Below are positions 23,640-32,417 of a stretch of DNA of 64,000 nt, in pieces. The position numbers and the translations under genes are program-made. Under the pieces are notes generated by a model. That model ran no database searches. It was not told where the DNA came from and was given only the letters and a program-made list of their open reading frames with translations. The stretch comes from DAHUXT01 sp036273675 (lineage in GTDB: Bacteria > Chloroflexota > Ktedonobacteria > Ktedonobacterales > JADMIN01). Location: contig DASUHD010000001.1 in NCBI GenBank assembly GCA_036273675.1, positions 1-64,000 on the forward strand, written 5' to 3'. Positions within the stretch are counted from its first letter, which is position 1; every line of letters starts with the position of its first letter.

Positions 23640-25496
23640 GTGCTTTCACCTGACTCGATCTCGAACGAACCATCCGCGCCACCAGCGACGGATGAGCTTC
23701 CCGTGGCAAACGCTAACCAGACTGACCAGACTGGCGACACATCTAGCAAACCTGCGCCTGCCAAGTCGCGCGCAAAGAAGTTTCTGTCCTACTACAAGCC
23801 ATACCTTGGACTGTTCTTCATGGATATGGCCTGCGCGCTGGTCGTCGCGGCGATTACGCTGCTGCTGCCGCTCTGCGCGCGCTATATCACCAAGAACGTT
23901 CTGGAAGACAACATGCCGCATGCGCTCAACCAGATCGCTCTGATGGGCGCGGTCATGCTGGCGCTGGTGGGAGTGCTGACACTCTGCACCATGTTCATCG
24001 ACTTCCAGGGGCATATGATGGGCGCCCGGATGGAAAGCGACATGCGCGGCGAGTTGTTCGAGCATCTGCAAAAGCTCTCGTTCAACTTCTATGATGAGCA
24101 GCGAACAGGCCAGTTGATGACCAGAATCAGCAACGACACCTTCGACCTGGCCGAGCTCTATCACCACTGGCCTGAAGATATCGTCGTGACCGTTCTGACG
24201 GTCATTGGCGCGTTCATCATCCTGCTCAAGATCAACGTCGCGCTCACCCTGATCGTCTTTCTCTTCCTGCCCGTGATGGCGGTCTATGCGCTCTACTTCA
24301 ACAAGAAGATGAATCGCGCGCTACGCAGCAGCAAAGACCGCATCGGCGATATCAACGCGCAGGTGGAAGATACGCTCGCGGGCATCCGCGTGGTGAAATC
24401 ATTCACCAATGACGAGGTTGAAACGCAAAAGTTCGCCCATGCCAACAGGCGTTTTCTCGACAGCCGCAGGGATGGCTACAGAAGTGAGGCAAACTTCTCC
24501 AGCGGGTTGATCGCGTTCACCCAGCTCATGACCATCGCGGTCATCGTCTTTGGCAGCGCCGCCATCGTACGCGCCTCCCTGGACCTGGCCGATCTCGTGA
24601 CCTATCTGCTCTTTGTCGGTATCCTCATCGATCCGATTCAGAAGCTGAGCAACTTTATCAGGCTCTATCAGGAAGGTATCACCGGGTTCAACCGGTTCAT
24701 GGAGATCCTGGAGGTGGCGCCTGACCTGCAAGATGCCGCCGACGCGGTTGACGTGACAGGAGTGCAGGGTCGTATAGAGCTTCAGGATGTCAGCTTCAAG
24801 TACAAAGAGGAACACAACTTTGTGATGAAGGACCTATCGCTAGAGATTCGCGCTGGCGAATATGTCGCGCTGGTGGGGTCTTCTGGCGTGGGCAAGACGA
24901 CGCTCTGCTCGCTCATTCCGCGTTTCTATGAGGTGAACGCGGGGCGAATCCTGCTGGATGGGCAGGATATCCGCGACGTCACGCTGCGCTCACTGCGCGG
25001 GAGTATTGGCATCGTCCAGCAAGATGTCTATCTGTTTGCCGGGACCGTCGCCGAGAATATCCGCTATGGGCGGCTCGACGCCAGCAGAGAGGAGATCATC
25101 GCGGCGGCCAAGCAGGCGCACGCGCATGACTTTATCATGGCGCTTCCCGATGGCTACGACACGGATATCGGCCAGCGCGGCGTGAAACTCTCAGGCGGGC
25201 AGAAGCAGCGGCTGAGCATTGCGCGCGTCTTCCTTAAGAATCCGCCGGTGATCATTTTTGATGAAGCGACGAGCGCGCTGGACAATGAGAGCGAGCGGGC
25301 TGTCCAGGACTCACTGGAACAGCTAGCGCATCACCGCACGACGCTGGTCATCGCCCATCGCCTCTCCACCATCCGCAGTGCCCAGCGCATCGTGGTGCTT
25401 TCCGACAGCGGGATTGCCGAACAAGGTACGCATGCGGAACTGATTGCGCTCGACGGCATCTATGCGAACCTGTATAACATGCAGTCGAAAATATAG
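23640..25496 (+). CDS. ABC exporter, fused permease and ATPase (MsbA/MdlB type)
   Basis: The 618-residue protein joins an N-terminal six-helix ABC_membrane domain (after a hydrophilic 45-residue tail) to a C-terminal ATPase. ATPase motifs are Walker A VGSSGVGKTTL, Q-loop IVQQDVYLF, signature KLSGGQKQRLSIARV, Walker B VIIFDEATSALD and H-loop VIAHRLSTI. The membrane part has MESDMRGELFEHLQKLSFNF and GQLMTRISNDT, typical of homodimeric exporters. The substrate is unknown; lipids and drugs are usual. The GTG at 23640 is preceded by GAGGGG. It converges on the MerR-GGDEF gene, 71 bases apart. Confidence 0.93.
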   Translation: MLSPDSISNEPSAPPATDELPVANANQTDQTGDTSSKPAPAKSRAKKFLSYYKPYLGLFFMDMACALVVAAITLLLPLCARYITKNVLEDNMPHALNQIALMGAVMLALVGVLTLCTMFIDFQGHMMGARMESDMRGELFEHLQKLSFNFYDEQRTGQLMTRISNDTFDLAELYHHWPEDIVVTVLTVIGAFIILLKINVALTLIVFLFLPVMAVYALYFNKKMNRALRSSKDRIGDINAQVEDTLAGIRVVKSFTNDEVETQKFAHANRRFLDSRRDGYRSEANFSSGLIAFTQLMTIAVIVFGSAAIVRASLDLADLVTYLLFVGILIDPIQKLSNFIRLYQEGITGFNRFMEILEVAPDLQDAADAVDVTGVQGRIELQDVSFKYKEEHNFVMKDLSLEIRAGEYVALVGSSGVGKTTLCSLIPRFYEVNAGRILLDGQDIRDVTLRSLRGSIGIVQQDVYLFAGTVAENIRYGRLDASREEIIAAAKQAHAHDFIMALPDGYDTDIGQRGVKLSGGQKQRLSIARVFLKNPPVIIFDEATSALDNESERAVQDSLEQLAHHRTTLVIAHRLSTIRSAQRIVVLSDSGIAEQGTHAELIALDGIYANLYNMQSKI

Positions 25497-25567
25497 ACTC
25501 GGCAATGTCAGGATGTTTGGATGGGCCATCCATTTTGACGTTGCGCGGCATCGATGGACATCGCGCG

Positions 25568-27991
25568 TCATCGCCGATAGTCATCGATGCCGCGATAGTT
25601 CCTGGCGGACGAAACGCCGTTGGCGGATCTTTCCGCTGAACGGCGCTCGCGGTGCGCGGACGGCTTGTTCTCTTCAGCTTCCAGATCGAGTTGGCGGAAG
25701 AGGCCACGCGTCGTGTCAAGGTACATAATGGCGCCTGGTCCTACCTGCTTCCCTTGATTAAGCCCAGCGTCGAGCGCATTCGTGATGAGCGATATCACAT
25801 ATTGCGCTGGCTCGCCGACAGGTCCGAGAATGGGACGGCCAGCCGCCACGACAGGCCCAAGCAGCCTGCGCAGGCTATCGCCGTCGTAGCTGATGAGGGC
25901 GAGGCGCACGCTCACCTCATGAATCTTGAATTTCGTCACCGGCGCCGCCTGAGATCCCGTTGCCCGCGATATCTCGAGTGTATAGTCCCCGCTGAGCAGA
26001 TCGCGCAGGTTCGCGGCATATACCTCGGCATCCTGCCGGGAGAAATTCTCCAGTAACAGGCAGAAGCGGTCGCCGTACATATGGTAGAGGTTCTTTCGCG
26101 CGCGATCCGACGCGCCCGTACTCATCAGCGTGCCGCTGGTCAGTAGCGACTGACTGGCGATACGTCGTCCCATGGCGCGGAGCAGGTTGCGCGCGGTATT
26201 GTTCCCATACTCGTTGAAGATATTCGAGTGGCCGTCGATATCGATAGCAATCAACGTAATGGGATTGGTTGCTCTGCTGGCTGATGTAGCGGCGGACTTC
26301 CGCGTTTCTTTCGCCGACGAAGCGCCGCGCAGAGCCGTTTCCAGGTCTGCCCAGAAGGCATTCGCGCTCTTGAACTCTTGAAAGAAGCGGTCGACCGCGC
26401 GCGGCTGTTTCATCATCTCCGCCAGCACATCTCGCGCCAGATAATTTCCCCGGTATCCAGAGACAATGCCGCCGATAACATGGCCAATGACGCGCAAAAG
26501 CATCTGATCGTCCGCAGCGAACGTCTGATGCGTGGAAGTATCCTTCTCGTACTTCGAGCGAATATAGAGAACCGCCAGCGCACGGCCATACGAGCCGAGC
26601 ACAGGAAGCGCGAGCGCCGGGCCAGGCTCATCCTCGAAGCCAGTGTCGGCCACGGCGGCATCGGTTGACTCGATGGCGCGCCGCAGCAGCATATGGCCGC
26701 TGAGAGCAGCCAGCGTCGAAAGCCCCTCGTTCTTGCCAGGGGTAAGCCGTGTCACTCCTACCGTATGCGGCGACTCCGCGCTCTGAGCAGTGACCACCAG
26801 ACTCTGCTGGCCCGGCGGCAGGTAGAGGTTATCTGGCGTCAGAATCGCGGAAAAAATCCAGCGCCCACGACGACTCGACCTCGGCGCGCTCGCCGCATTC
26901 CCAAGGTGAAGGACAAGCTCGGTGATCTGCGTGAGGAGCCTGTCACCCGTCATATCGCTCATGAATTCGGGCGAGCTATAGACCATGCCCTCACCGACCG
27001 ACGTGTAGCGATGGCCAGGAGCATATTCGTTGTCTTTGTCACTGTCGTTGTCATTGTCGCCATCACCCACGATCTCGGCGGGTGGCGCTTGCAGATAGCG
27101 CAAGAGGCGATAGGCGACCGCCCGTGGATTGGGAGGCCAGTCGCGCTCGGCGTCCTCTGGCTGCCCCTCCGCATCAGCGCGCGCGCGGACGGATGGTGGC
27201 GCGTAGAGCAAATGGGCGAATTCCGGCTCGATCAGCAAGTATGCGCCCGTCGGGCGCCTATGAGTCTGCGCATCCGCGACTCCCGCCTCTTCGCACATCG
27301 CATCGACTGAGCGCAATTCGTAGCGTGTCGCGTCGTCCATGCGTGGCTCGCGCATATAGAGGACGCAGTATGGATGGCTGCGCGAGTGCCAGCCGACGAG
27401 CGAGGGGCCGACGAGCGGCAGATCGTCCGCGCGCGTCACCGAAAAGCCGGGCCGTGTCTCAGAAGCATCGGCGGCAACAGGCAAAACCAGCGCAATCGAG
27501 CAGTCAACGACATCGCCCAGCAGGAGACACTGCGCGAAGTAGAGCAGTCTGGGAACCATCATTCGCTGGAGATACGCCGACTCAGCTCTGCGCAGCCGGG
27601 CGGCCAGGTCGGGCGCCTGTATGCTGTCCAGAATGATATCGGTCGAGCTACGTTCGTGTGAAAAGAAACGGGCAATATCGGTCATCGAAAAACCTTGGTC
27701 GATGAGATCACCCATCACGATCAGCCGATTCAGTTCGCCGAGGCTGTAGCGCCGATGCGGGCTGCCTTTGTTATCGTCGCCCTTGCTGTCATGGCTGCGT
27801 CCGGGGCTGAGGATGCCGATCACTTCGGCATAGCGGGCCTTCTCCGGCGAGATATTCGCCAGTTTTGCCGCCTCGCCAATCGTCGTCGTCAATTGGTCGC
27901 GGGCAGATGTGAAGCGCTCGTTCAGCCGTTTCCTGGTCGCGGTATCGCGCAGATGTTGATGTATTTTATCGGAGATCGTCTGCCAACTCAT
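25568..27991 (-). CDS. MerR-type HTH, GAF-like and degenerate GGDEF regulator
   Basis: This 807-residue protein is a rare fusion. Residues about 35-115 form a MerR-like winged helix (IGEAAKLANISPEKARYAEV then RRYSLGELNRLIVMGDLI). A middle GAF-like region spans about 370-515 (PALALPVLGSYGRALAVLYI). The C-terminal third is a GGDEF-type fold: LIAIDIDGHSNIFNEYGNNT matches the first helix, but the active loop reads YHMYGDRFCLLLEN where RYGGDEF is expected. The two catalytic acidic residues are lost, so it is unlikely to make cyclic-di-GMP and may bind a nucleotide instead. An acidic low-complexity run (DGDNDNDSDKDNE) separates domains. The start at 27991 has GAGGT upstream. A promoter with an overlapping dyad lies at 28108-28141. 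Confidence 0.82.
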   Translation of the reverse strand: MSWQTISDKIHQHLRDTATRKRLNERFTSARDQLTTTIGEAAKLANISPEKARYAEVIGILSPGRSHDSKGDDNKGSPHRRYSLGELNRLIVMGDLIDQGFSMTDIARFFSHERSSTDIILDSIQAPDLAARLRRAESAYLQRMMVPRLLYFAQCLLLGDVVDCSIALVLPVAADASETRPGFSVTRADDLPLVGPSLVGWHSRSHPYCVLYMREPRMDDATRYELRSVDAMCEEAGVADAQTHRRPTGAYLLIEPEFAHLLYAPPSVRARADAEGQPEDAERDWPPNPRAVAYRLLRYLQAPPAEIVGDGDNDNDSDKDNEYAPGHRYTSVGEGMVYSSPEFMSDMTGDRLLTQITELVLHLGNAASAPRSSRRGRWIFSAILTPDNLYLPPGQQSLVVTAQSAESPHTVGVTRLTPGKNEGLSTLAALSGHMLLRRAIESTDAAVADTGFEDEPGPALALPVLGSYGRALAVLYIRSKYEKDTSTHQTFAADDQMLLRVIGHVIGGIVSGYRGNYLARDVLAEMMKQPRAVDRFFQEFKSANAFWADLETALRGASSAKETRKSAATSASRATNPITLIAIDIDGHSNIFNEYGNNTARNLLRAMGRRIASQSLLTSGTLMSTGASDRARKNLYHMYGDRFCLLLENFSRQDAEVYAANLRDLLSGDYTLEISRATGSQAAPVTKFKIHEVSVRLALISYDGDSLRRLLGPVVAAGRPILGPVGEPAQYVISLITNALDAGLNQGKQVGPGAIMYLDTTRGLFRQLDLEAEENKPSAHRERRSAERSANGVSSARNYRGIDDYRR

Positions 27992-28107
27992 GTTTGCCAC
28001 CTCTCGCAGTCTCTGGGGTCTGGAACAGGGGGACACTACGGGTTGAGATTTGAGGCAAACCTTTCCGCATATATTGAGCAATTGAACGGCTATTCGCGAT
28101 TGCGTGT

Positions 28108-28136
28108 ATTGTAGCGTATAGAGAATAATCTATCAA
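28108..28136 (-). promoter_or_regulatory. Promoter of MerR-GGDEF gene
   Basis: On the minus strand TTGATA (28136-28131), exactly 17 bases, then TACAAT (28113-28108). Transcription would start near 28101, about 110 bases before the gene. Confidence 0.7.
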
Positions 28137-28141
28137 TACGC
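28114..28141. promoter_or_regulatory. Operator-like dyad spanning the MerR-GGDEF promoter
   Basis: The outer arms GCGTAT (28114-28119) and ATACGC (28136-28141) are perfect complements, with further inner matches (9 of the 11 outermost pairs). The dyad covers the promoter spacer and the -35, where MerR-type proteins bind, which suggests autoregulation. Confidence 0.55.
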
Positions 28142-28283
28142 AAGTGGGATAGGATTTCTACACTATTGTACTGATGAGTTTAGGTAACTTCAAACTATTT
28201 GAGCATGAAAACCAGATATCCGACTACTAGCCACCTTCTTGTCAGATATATTTGAGAATTCCTTCACAATTTGCGCACGCGGC

Positions 28284-28312
28284 TTGACAGGCAGCATGGG
28301 TTTGTGTAAGCT
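28284..28312 (+). promoter_or_regulatory. Consensus promoter of structured leader/VirD4-like gene
   Basis: TTGACA at 28284-28289, a 17-base spacer, and TAAGCT at 28307-28312. Predicted start near 28319, some 425 bases before the ATPase gene. Confidence 0.6.
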
Positions 28313-28318
28313 AGTTAC

Positions 28319-28742
28319 AAAGGAAAAGCCGTTCGTATAGCAGGTCAGCGAACTGGCTAGTGGGCAAGCCTTGCTGAAGCTCCTAGCTCGCTCAGCCGCA
28401 CCGGAGCCGGTGCGAGACACATCCCTCGGCGCGATCACCGTCCCTGTAGCTATTCGTCGCTCCCGCCAGCCCTAGCCACATCCATGTGGTCTGGCAAGCG
28501 ACAAGGCCAGGATGATGCGTCAGCACTTCCTCCTGGCACGCCATGAAGGCGACGAATCGGCTCATTGAAAGCCCTGCTGGCTTACTTGGCGCGTTTGGCG
28601 GCGCGTGTAGCTGTGTAGCAATGAATCCGCCGCCGCTGGCCGTCTACCGAGTAATCATCTCATCAAGTACACCGGCCGCAGTGATCGTATCGATTGCCTT
28701 TCGTAGAGCACTACGAAAGCAACTGACGTCAGGTTGAATCCG
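28319..28742 (+). ncRNA. Candidate structured leader or small RNA
   Basis: Four stem-loops occur in about 330 bases: CGCACCGG/CCGGTGCG (28397-28414); a two-part stem GCCAG/CTGGC enclosing CCACAT/ATGTGG (28465-28495); GCCAGGA/TCCTGGC (28506-28537); and CTTTCGTAG/CTACGAAAG (28698-28719). The class was not recognised and it does not match RNase P, SRP, tmRNA or a riboswitch I know. It could be the 5' leader of the ATPase message or a separate RNA. Confidence 0.35.
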
Positions 28743-31253
28743 ATGAAGAACATCCGCTCACACACGCTTGATCGCGATCCTATCTACCTGCCCAGGCCAC
28801 AGAACGCGTCGCCTGATGCGCCGCGCTCCGCCTACGCGGCATTCGAGTTGCAGGGGCTGGCCGGACTCAGCCCCAAGGCGCGTATCTCGCGCCAGGTCTT
28901 GCTGGCGGCGCGCAGCGGCAAACTGATGATGGCGTCTATGGGGGAGGATGGCGCGTTCGAGCTGCGCTACAATGTGACGCCCTCCCGCGAGGCCAACGAA
29001 TGGCAGTCGTCGATCCGCGCGTTTCTGCTGATGCGCGTCACCCGCTGGCATACCACCTCCACGGCGCTACGTCGCCGGGCGCAGCAGCTCGCCGATGAGC
29101 TCGAACAACTACTTGAGTCAACGCTCCCCGAGTATCACTTTCAGCCAGTGACCGACAGCGCCACCGTCAAGAAGGCGCTGACGCCGTTCATCATCCGCGA
29201 CACGCTGGAGGTGCGCCGCCGTTACCTCGACGGATTCGCGCGGCAACCGCTGCTGCTTCCCTGGCAGGGGGCCATCGATGTCGAATCGGTGCTCGACGTG
29301 ATGCTGCGCCAGGAGGGCCAGACCGCGCTTTCCCTGTGCATCACGCCGACACACGTCGATGACGCATGGGATGAGGGGACGCTGATCCCCGCGCACCTTG
29401 CCGCCTCCACGAACGCCGGACAGAATCAGATGTTCGGCGATGCGATGGCGGCCGATGGCGAGACCGCACTCTATCTGCGCGAGTGGCAGCAGCAGATGCA
29501 TGTGCGTCGCTCGCTCGCGTTGAATATCGCCAGCTTCCGGCTGCGCATCCAGCTAAGCGGCGCCGCGCGCATCGGCGAGAACCTGGCCGCCACGATCACA
29601 CGCGAGGTAGGCGGGCCGGGACTCCTCACCGCAGAGGCCGCCTGGCAAACGCCCACGCTCCCCGTGGCGGATGGCGCCGTCTGCGTACGCCCACGCTCCG
29701 CAAAGCTGCCAGACCAGCCAGAGACCGAGTTCGCGATTGCCTGCGACAACGTGCGCGCGATGGCATTCACTCCCTGGGCCACCGACGATACCCAGACCGA
29801 GCCGCTCTTCCTGGCGCATATGGGCGAGGTCGCCTGCATGTTCGCGCTGCCCGATACGGGCCGCTGGCTGCCGCGCCAGGGGGTCGTCGAGATGCTGCCC
29901 TTCCGCGCGCCCGTGCGCGACGGCATCCATCTGGGCGTCAATCGCGTCCACGGCGTCATGTCGCCCGTCTGCCTGCCACAGGCCAGCCGGAACCACCACA
30001 CCTGGATTGTCGGGCAGACCGGCACCGGCAAATCTACCCTGCTGGAAAATATCATCTTGCAGGATGTTCTGGACGGTCGCTCGGTTATCGTGATCGACCC
30101 GCACGGCGACCTGATTCGGCAGGTTCTCGGCAAGATCCCTGAGGAGAGAATGCGCGACGTCGTGCTCTTCGATCCCGCCGATAAAGCCTTCCCCGTCGGC
30201 CTCAATCCGCTAGAGACCGGAGACGAGGACGAGCGCGAGATGATGGTCAATGCCTTCATCGACCTGCTCATCAAGCTCTACGATCCACACCACACTGGCA
30301 TCATTGGGCCGCGCTTCGAGCATGGGGCGCGCAATGTCATGCTGACCGTGATGAGCGCGCCGGGGAATACCCTGGTGGAGGTCCTGCGCGCCTTCCAGGA
30401 TCATCGCTTCGTGATGCAGCATCTGCTGCCGCACGTCACCGATCCCATTGTGAGGCGCTACTGGACCGATCAGATCACCGCCACCAACGAGTTTCACAAG
30501 AGCGAGGTACTGGACTGGCTCGTCTCCAAGTTCTCACACTTCGTCACCGACCGCACGATGCGACGGATTCTGGGCCAGTCTACCAGCAGCTTCTCTTTCA
30601 GCGAGGCGATGAATAGTGGCAAGATCGTGCTGTTGAATCTGGCCAAGGGCCGACTTGGCAGCGAAAACGCCAACTTCCTGGGGTTGATTCTGCTGCCGAT
30701 GATTCTGCGGGCGGCGCTCTCCCGCGCGGGGCTGCCCGACGCAGAGCGACGCGATGTCTCGCTGGTGGTGGATGAGTTCCACAACTACGCCACCGACAGT
30801 CTGGCGCTGATGCTGGCGGAGGCGCGCAAATACCATGTCGGGCTGACGCTCGCCAACCAGCACGTCGGCCAGCTTACCGGCGAGATTCGCGATGCGCTGC
30901 TGGGCAACGTCGGCAGCATCCTCTCGTTCCGGCTGGGGGCCACCGACGCCGTGGCCATGGAGTCGATTCTCGCGCCATCGCCTATCGCCGCGCAACATCT
31001 GATTACGCTGCCAGACTACACCGCCTACGGACGGCTGCTGATCAGCGGCCACCGCACACCTGTCTTCACGCTACAGACTCAGCCATCGCTGGTGGAGTAT
31101 ACCGAGCAGCGGGCGGAGGGCATCCGCGAGCTCTCTCGTGAGGCGTACGGGCGACCCCGTGAAGAGGTGGATAGCGAGATCAACCGGCGCTCGAATATGG
31201 AGCGCGCGGACCGGGACAAAGAAGGTGGCTTCAACATCAACCCCTTCAGTTAG
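28743..31253 (+). CDS. VirD4/TraG-like ATPase (conjugative coupling-protein family), orphan
   Basis: The 836-residue protein has a C-terminal motor with Walker A IVGQTGTGKSTLLE (about residues 422-435), VIVIDPHGDLI, LNLAKGRLGSENANFLG, and Walker B VSLVVDEFHNYATDS (about 670). The last part, TLANQHVGQLTGEIRDALLGN, is the TraM-recognition (TraD_C-like) region. The first 400 residues are soluble, with no membrane helices, unlike classical VirD4. Such ATPases move DNA or protein; no relaxase, pilus or other type IV secretion gene is nearby. Two palindromes precede the start. ATG at 28743 is chosen over TTG at 28734. The coiled-coil gene follows 121 bases downstream. Confidence 0.85.
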   Translation: MKNIRSHTLDRDPIYLPRPQNASPDAPRSAYAAFELQGLAGLSPKARISRQVLLAARSGKLMMASMGEDGAFELRYNVTPSREANEWQSSIRAFLLMRVTRWHTTSTALRRRAQQLADELEQLLESTLPEYHFQPVTDSATVKKALTPFIIRDTLEVRRRYLDGFARQPLLLPWQGAIDVESVLDVMLRQEGQTALSLCITPTHVDDAWDEGTLIPAHLAASTNAGQNQMFGDAMAADGETALYLREWQQQMHVRRSLALNIASFRLRIQLSGAARIGENLAATITREVGGPGLLTAEAAWQTPTLPVADGAVCVRPRSAKLPDQPETEFAIACDNVRAMAFTPWATDDTQTEPLFLAHMGEVACMFALPDTGRWLPRQGVVEMLPFRAPVRDGIHLGVNRVHGVMSPVCLPQASRNHHTWIVGQTGTGKSTLLENIILQDVLDGRSVIVIDPHGDLIRQVLGKIPEERMRDVVLFDPADKAFPVGLNPLETGDEDEREMMVNAFIDLLIKLYDPHHTGIIGPRFEHGARNVMLTVMSAPGNTLVEVLRAFQDHRFVMQHLLPHVTDPIVRRYWTDQITATNEFHKSEVLDWLVSKFSHFVTDRTMRRILGQSTSSFSFSEAMNSGKIVLLNLAKGRLGSENANFLGLILLPMILRAALSRAGLPDAERRDVSLVVDEFHNYATDSLALMLAEARKYHVGLTLANQHVGQLTGEIRDALLGNVGSILSFRLGATDAVAMESILAPSPIAAQHLITLPDYTAYGRLLISGHRTPVFTLQTQPSLVEYTEQRAEGIRELSREAYGRPREEVDSEINRRSNMERADRDKEGGFNINPFS

Positions 31254-31374
31254 AGGAGATGAGACCTGAGAAGGAGGTGATGTCGCACGCACACTGGTAA
31301 TGACGCTGTAGCACTTCGCTGCTCCATACGGCTCGCGGTTGAAGACGGTATGCTAGCAACAAGAGAGGCGCCAT

Positions 31375-32166
31375 ATGACATTCCCACGACCATGGATACC
31401 ACTAGAACAATACGACGAGTTGGATGAGTGGACAGAAGAAAAAATAGAAGAGCGCATCCAATTCCTGAGAGTACAAATTGCACAAACAGAGGTAAACCTT
31501 CAGGCGCGTACCCACCGCATCGCTACGGATATTCAGGAAGAAGCCATGGCGGAGCAGGTGGATGACGCGCTAGCAGACATCGGCCCAGACGTTTCGCCAG
31601 ATCTCATCCAGGAGACGATCACGAACCGTCAGCAACTAGACGATATGACGATTGCTGACTGGCATAAGGGCGCGGAAGTGGCGGAACACCTGAAGGCTCT
31701 TCACGGCGAAATAAGCTATGGTCAGGCATGGCTGAGCGCGTACGAATATCTCCGCGACATCCAGCACGAAACACTGGAGCGCCTGATAAACGCCATTGAG
31801 CATATCAAGGTCGCAGCCACTCAGGTGACATTTTTGCCACAGAGTATGGTGGTGCTGACGCTACCGAGCGGAAACGAGAATGTTGACCTGCACTATGTGC
31901 GAGAACAAGCGCTCAAAATTGGCGAACGACTCACCTGGGAAAAATCCGAGTTGAACGTGACACAGCATAGGGACTCTGATTCTACTGTCACGGACGAATC
32001 CAATCGCACGCTCAAGGCCGCCTTCAAGGTCGCGCAATTTGTGTATTACGCCGCTGTGCTGGGGCGATACGCTGGCGATGCGCTGAAGCAGGTTGTCGCC
32101 CAGTTCCATCACGTTCTTGAGCATTTTCTGCCAATGCTCTCCGCGGTCGCCAAGTCCATCGTGTAA
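31375..32166 (+). CDS. Coiled-coil protein of unknown function
   Basis: I do not recognise this 263-residue protein. It is hydrophilic and acidic, with long predicted helices: WTEEKIEERIQFLRVQIAQ near the start and two or three further heptad-like stretches up to residue 150. There is a short beta-rich part (VTFLPQSMVVLTLPSGNENV) and an amphipathic C-terminal helix rich in aromatic and hydrophobic residues (FVYYAAVLGRYAGDALKQVV). There is no signal peptide. GAGAGG is the ribosome site, and TATGCT at 31349 could be a -10 of its own. It lies between the VirD4-like ATPase and an intrinsic terminator. Its base composition is less GC-rich than its neighbours, hinting at later acquisition. Confidence 0.75.
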   Translation: MTFPRPWIPLEQYDELDEWTEEKIEERIQFLRVQIAQTEVNLQARTHRIATDIQEEAMAEQVDDALADIGPDVSPDLIQETITNRQQLDDMTIADWHKGAEVAEHLKALHGEISYGQAWLSAYEYLRDIQHETLERLINAIEHIKVAATQVTFLPQSMVVLTLPSGNENVDLHYVREQALKIGERLTWEKSELNVTQHRDSDSTVTDESNRTLKAAFKVAQFVYYAAVLGRYAGDALKQVVAQFHHVLEHFLPMLSAVAKSIV

Positions 32167-32193
32167 TGTGCGCTTGCGCTCACTCACAACATT

Positions 32194-32230
32194 GCCCTCG
32201 CCGCGTTGTCGTCGAGGGCTTTCTGCTTTC
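32194..32230 (+). terminator. Intrinsic terminator after coiled-coil gene
   Basis: GCCCTCG and CGAGGGC form a 7-bp stem with a 12-base loop, followed by TTTCTGCTTTC. It closes the ATPase/coiled-coil unit. Confidence 0.8.
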
Positions 32231-32247
32231 TCCTGAGACGCATCATG

Positions 32248-32256
32248 TGCTATGGT
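32248..32256 (+). promoter_or_regulatory. Possible extended -10 promoter, first LuxR gene
   Basis: TGCTATGGT lies just beyond the preceding terminator and 162 bases before the LuxR gene. It differs from the recurrent TGCTATGCT by one base. The repeat array at 32347 would then be in the leader. Confidence 0.3.
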
Positions 32257-32346
32257 TAGAACTGCGTATTGTTGATTGCCCTTGCTTGCGAATATACTGC
32301 GCATGATGAGCATGCTTGGCGTGGTGATATACGTTCCCCGTATGAC

Positions 32347-32379
32347 GTTGGCGATGCGTTGGCGATGCGTTGGCGATGC
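32347..32379 (+). repeat. Three tandem 11-bp repeats upstream of LuxR gene
   Basis: GTTGGCGATGC is repeated three times with no change and no spacer, about 40 bases before the LuxR start. An 11-bp period puts each copy on nearly the same helix face, as in stacked regulator-binding sites. Confidence 0.8.
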
Positions 32380-32417
32380 GTGTCCATTCTCTGTACAGGT
32401 GAAGGGCAGAGGGAGCC

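Larger units (their letters stand above)
27992..28742. other. Divergent region with two promoters and a structured leader
   Basis: 751 bases between the MerR-GGDEF gene and the VirD4-like ATPase. The left part carries the MerR-GGDEF promoter and dyad. The right part carries a consensus promoter at 28284 and then about 430 bases with several hairpins (28397-28414, 28465-28495, 28506-28537, 28698-28719) and a 10-bp palindrome at 28723-28732. No open frame with a ribosome site was convincing. Confidence 0.6.

Noticed and set aside
25568..27991. Annotation as an active diguanylate cyclase
   Set aside because: The GGDEF loop is YGDRF and the catalytic acidic residues are missing, although the fold is recognisable.
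28190..28438. 82-codon minus-strand frame in the divergent region
   Set aside because: No ribosome site, no domain, and it runs across the consensus promoter and first hairpin of the opposite strand.
31271..31300. AAGGAGGTGATG followed by a six-codon frame
   Set aside because: It is a perfect anti-Shine-Dalgarno match, but the ATG is only two bases away and the frame ends after six codons. No gene starts at a suitable distance. Probably coincidence or remnant.
32347..32379. CRISPR-like array
   Set aside because: The units are gapless 11-mers with no spacers and no cas genes. The same holds for 41938-41970 and 56631-56660.
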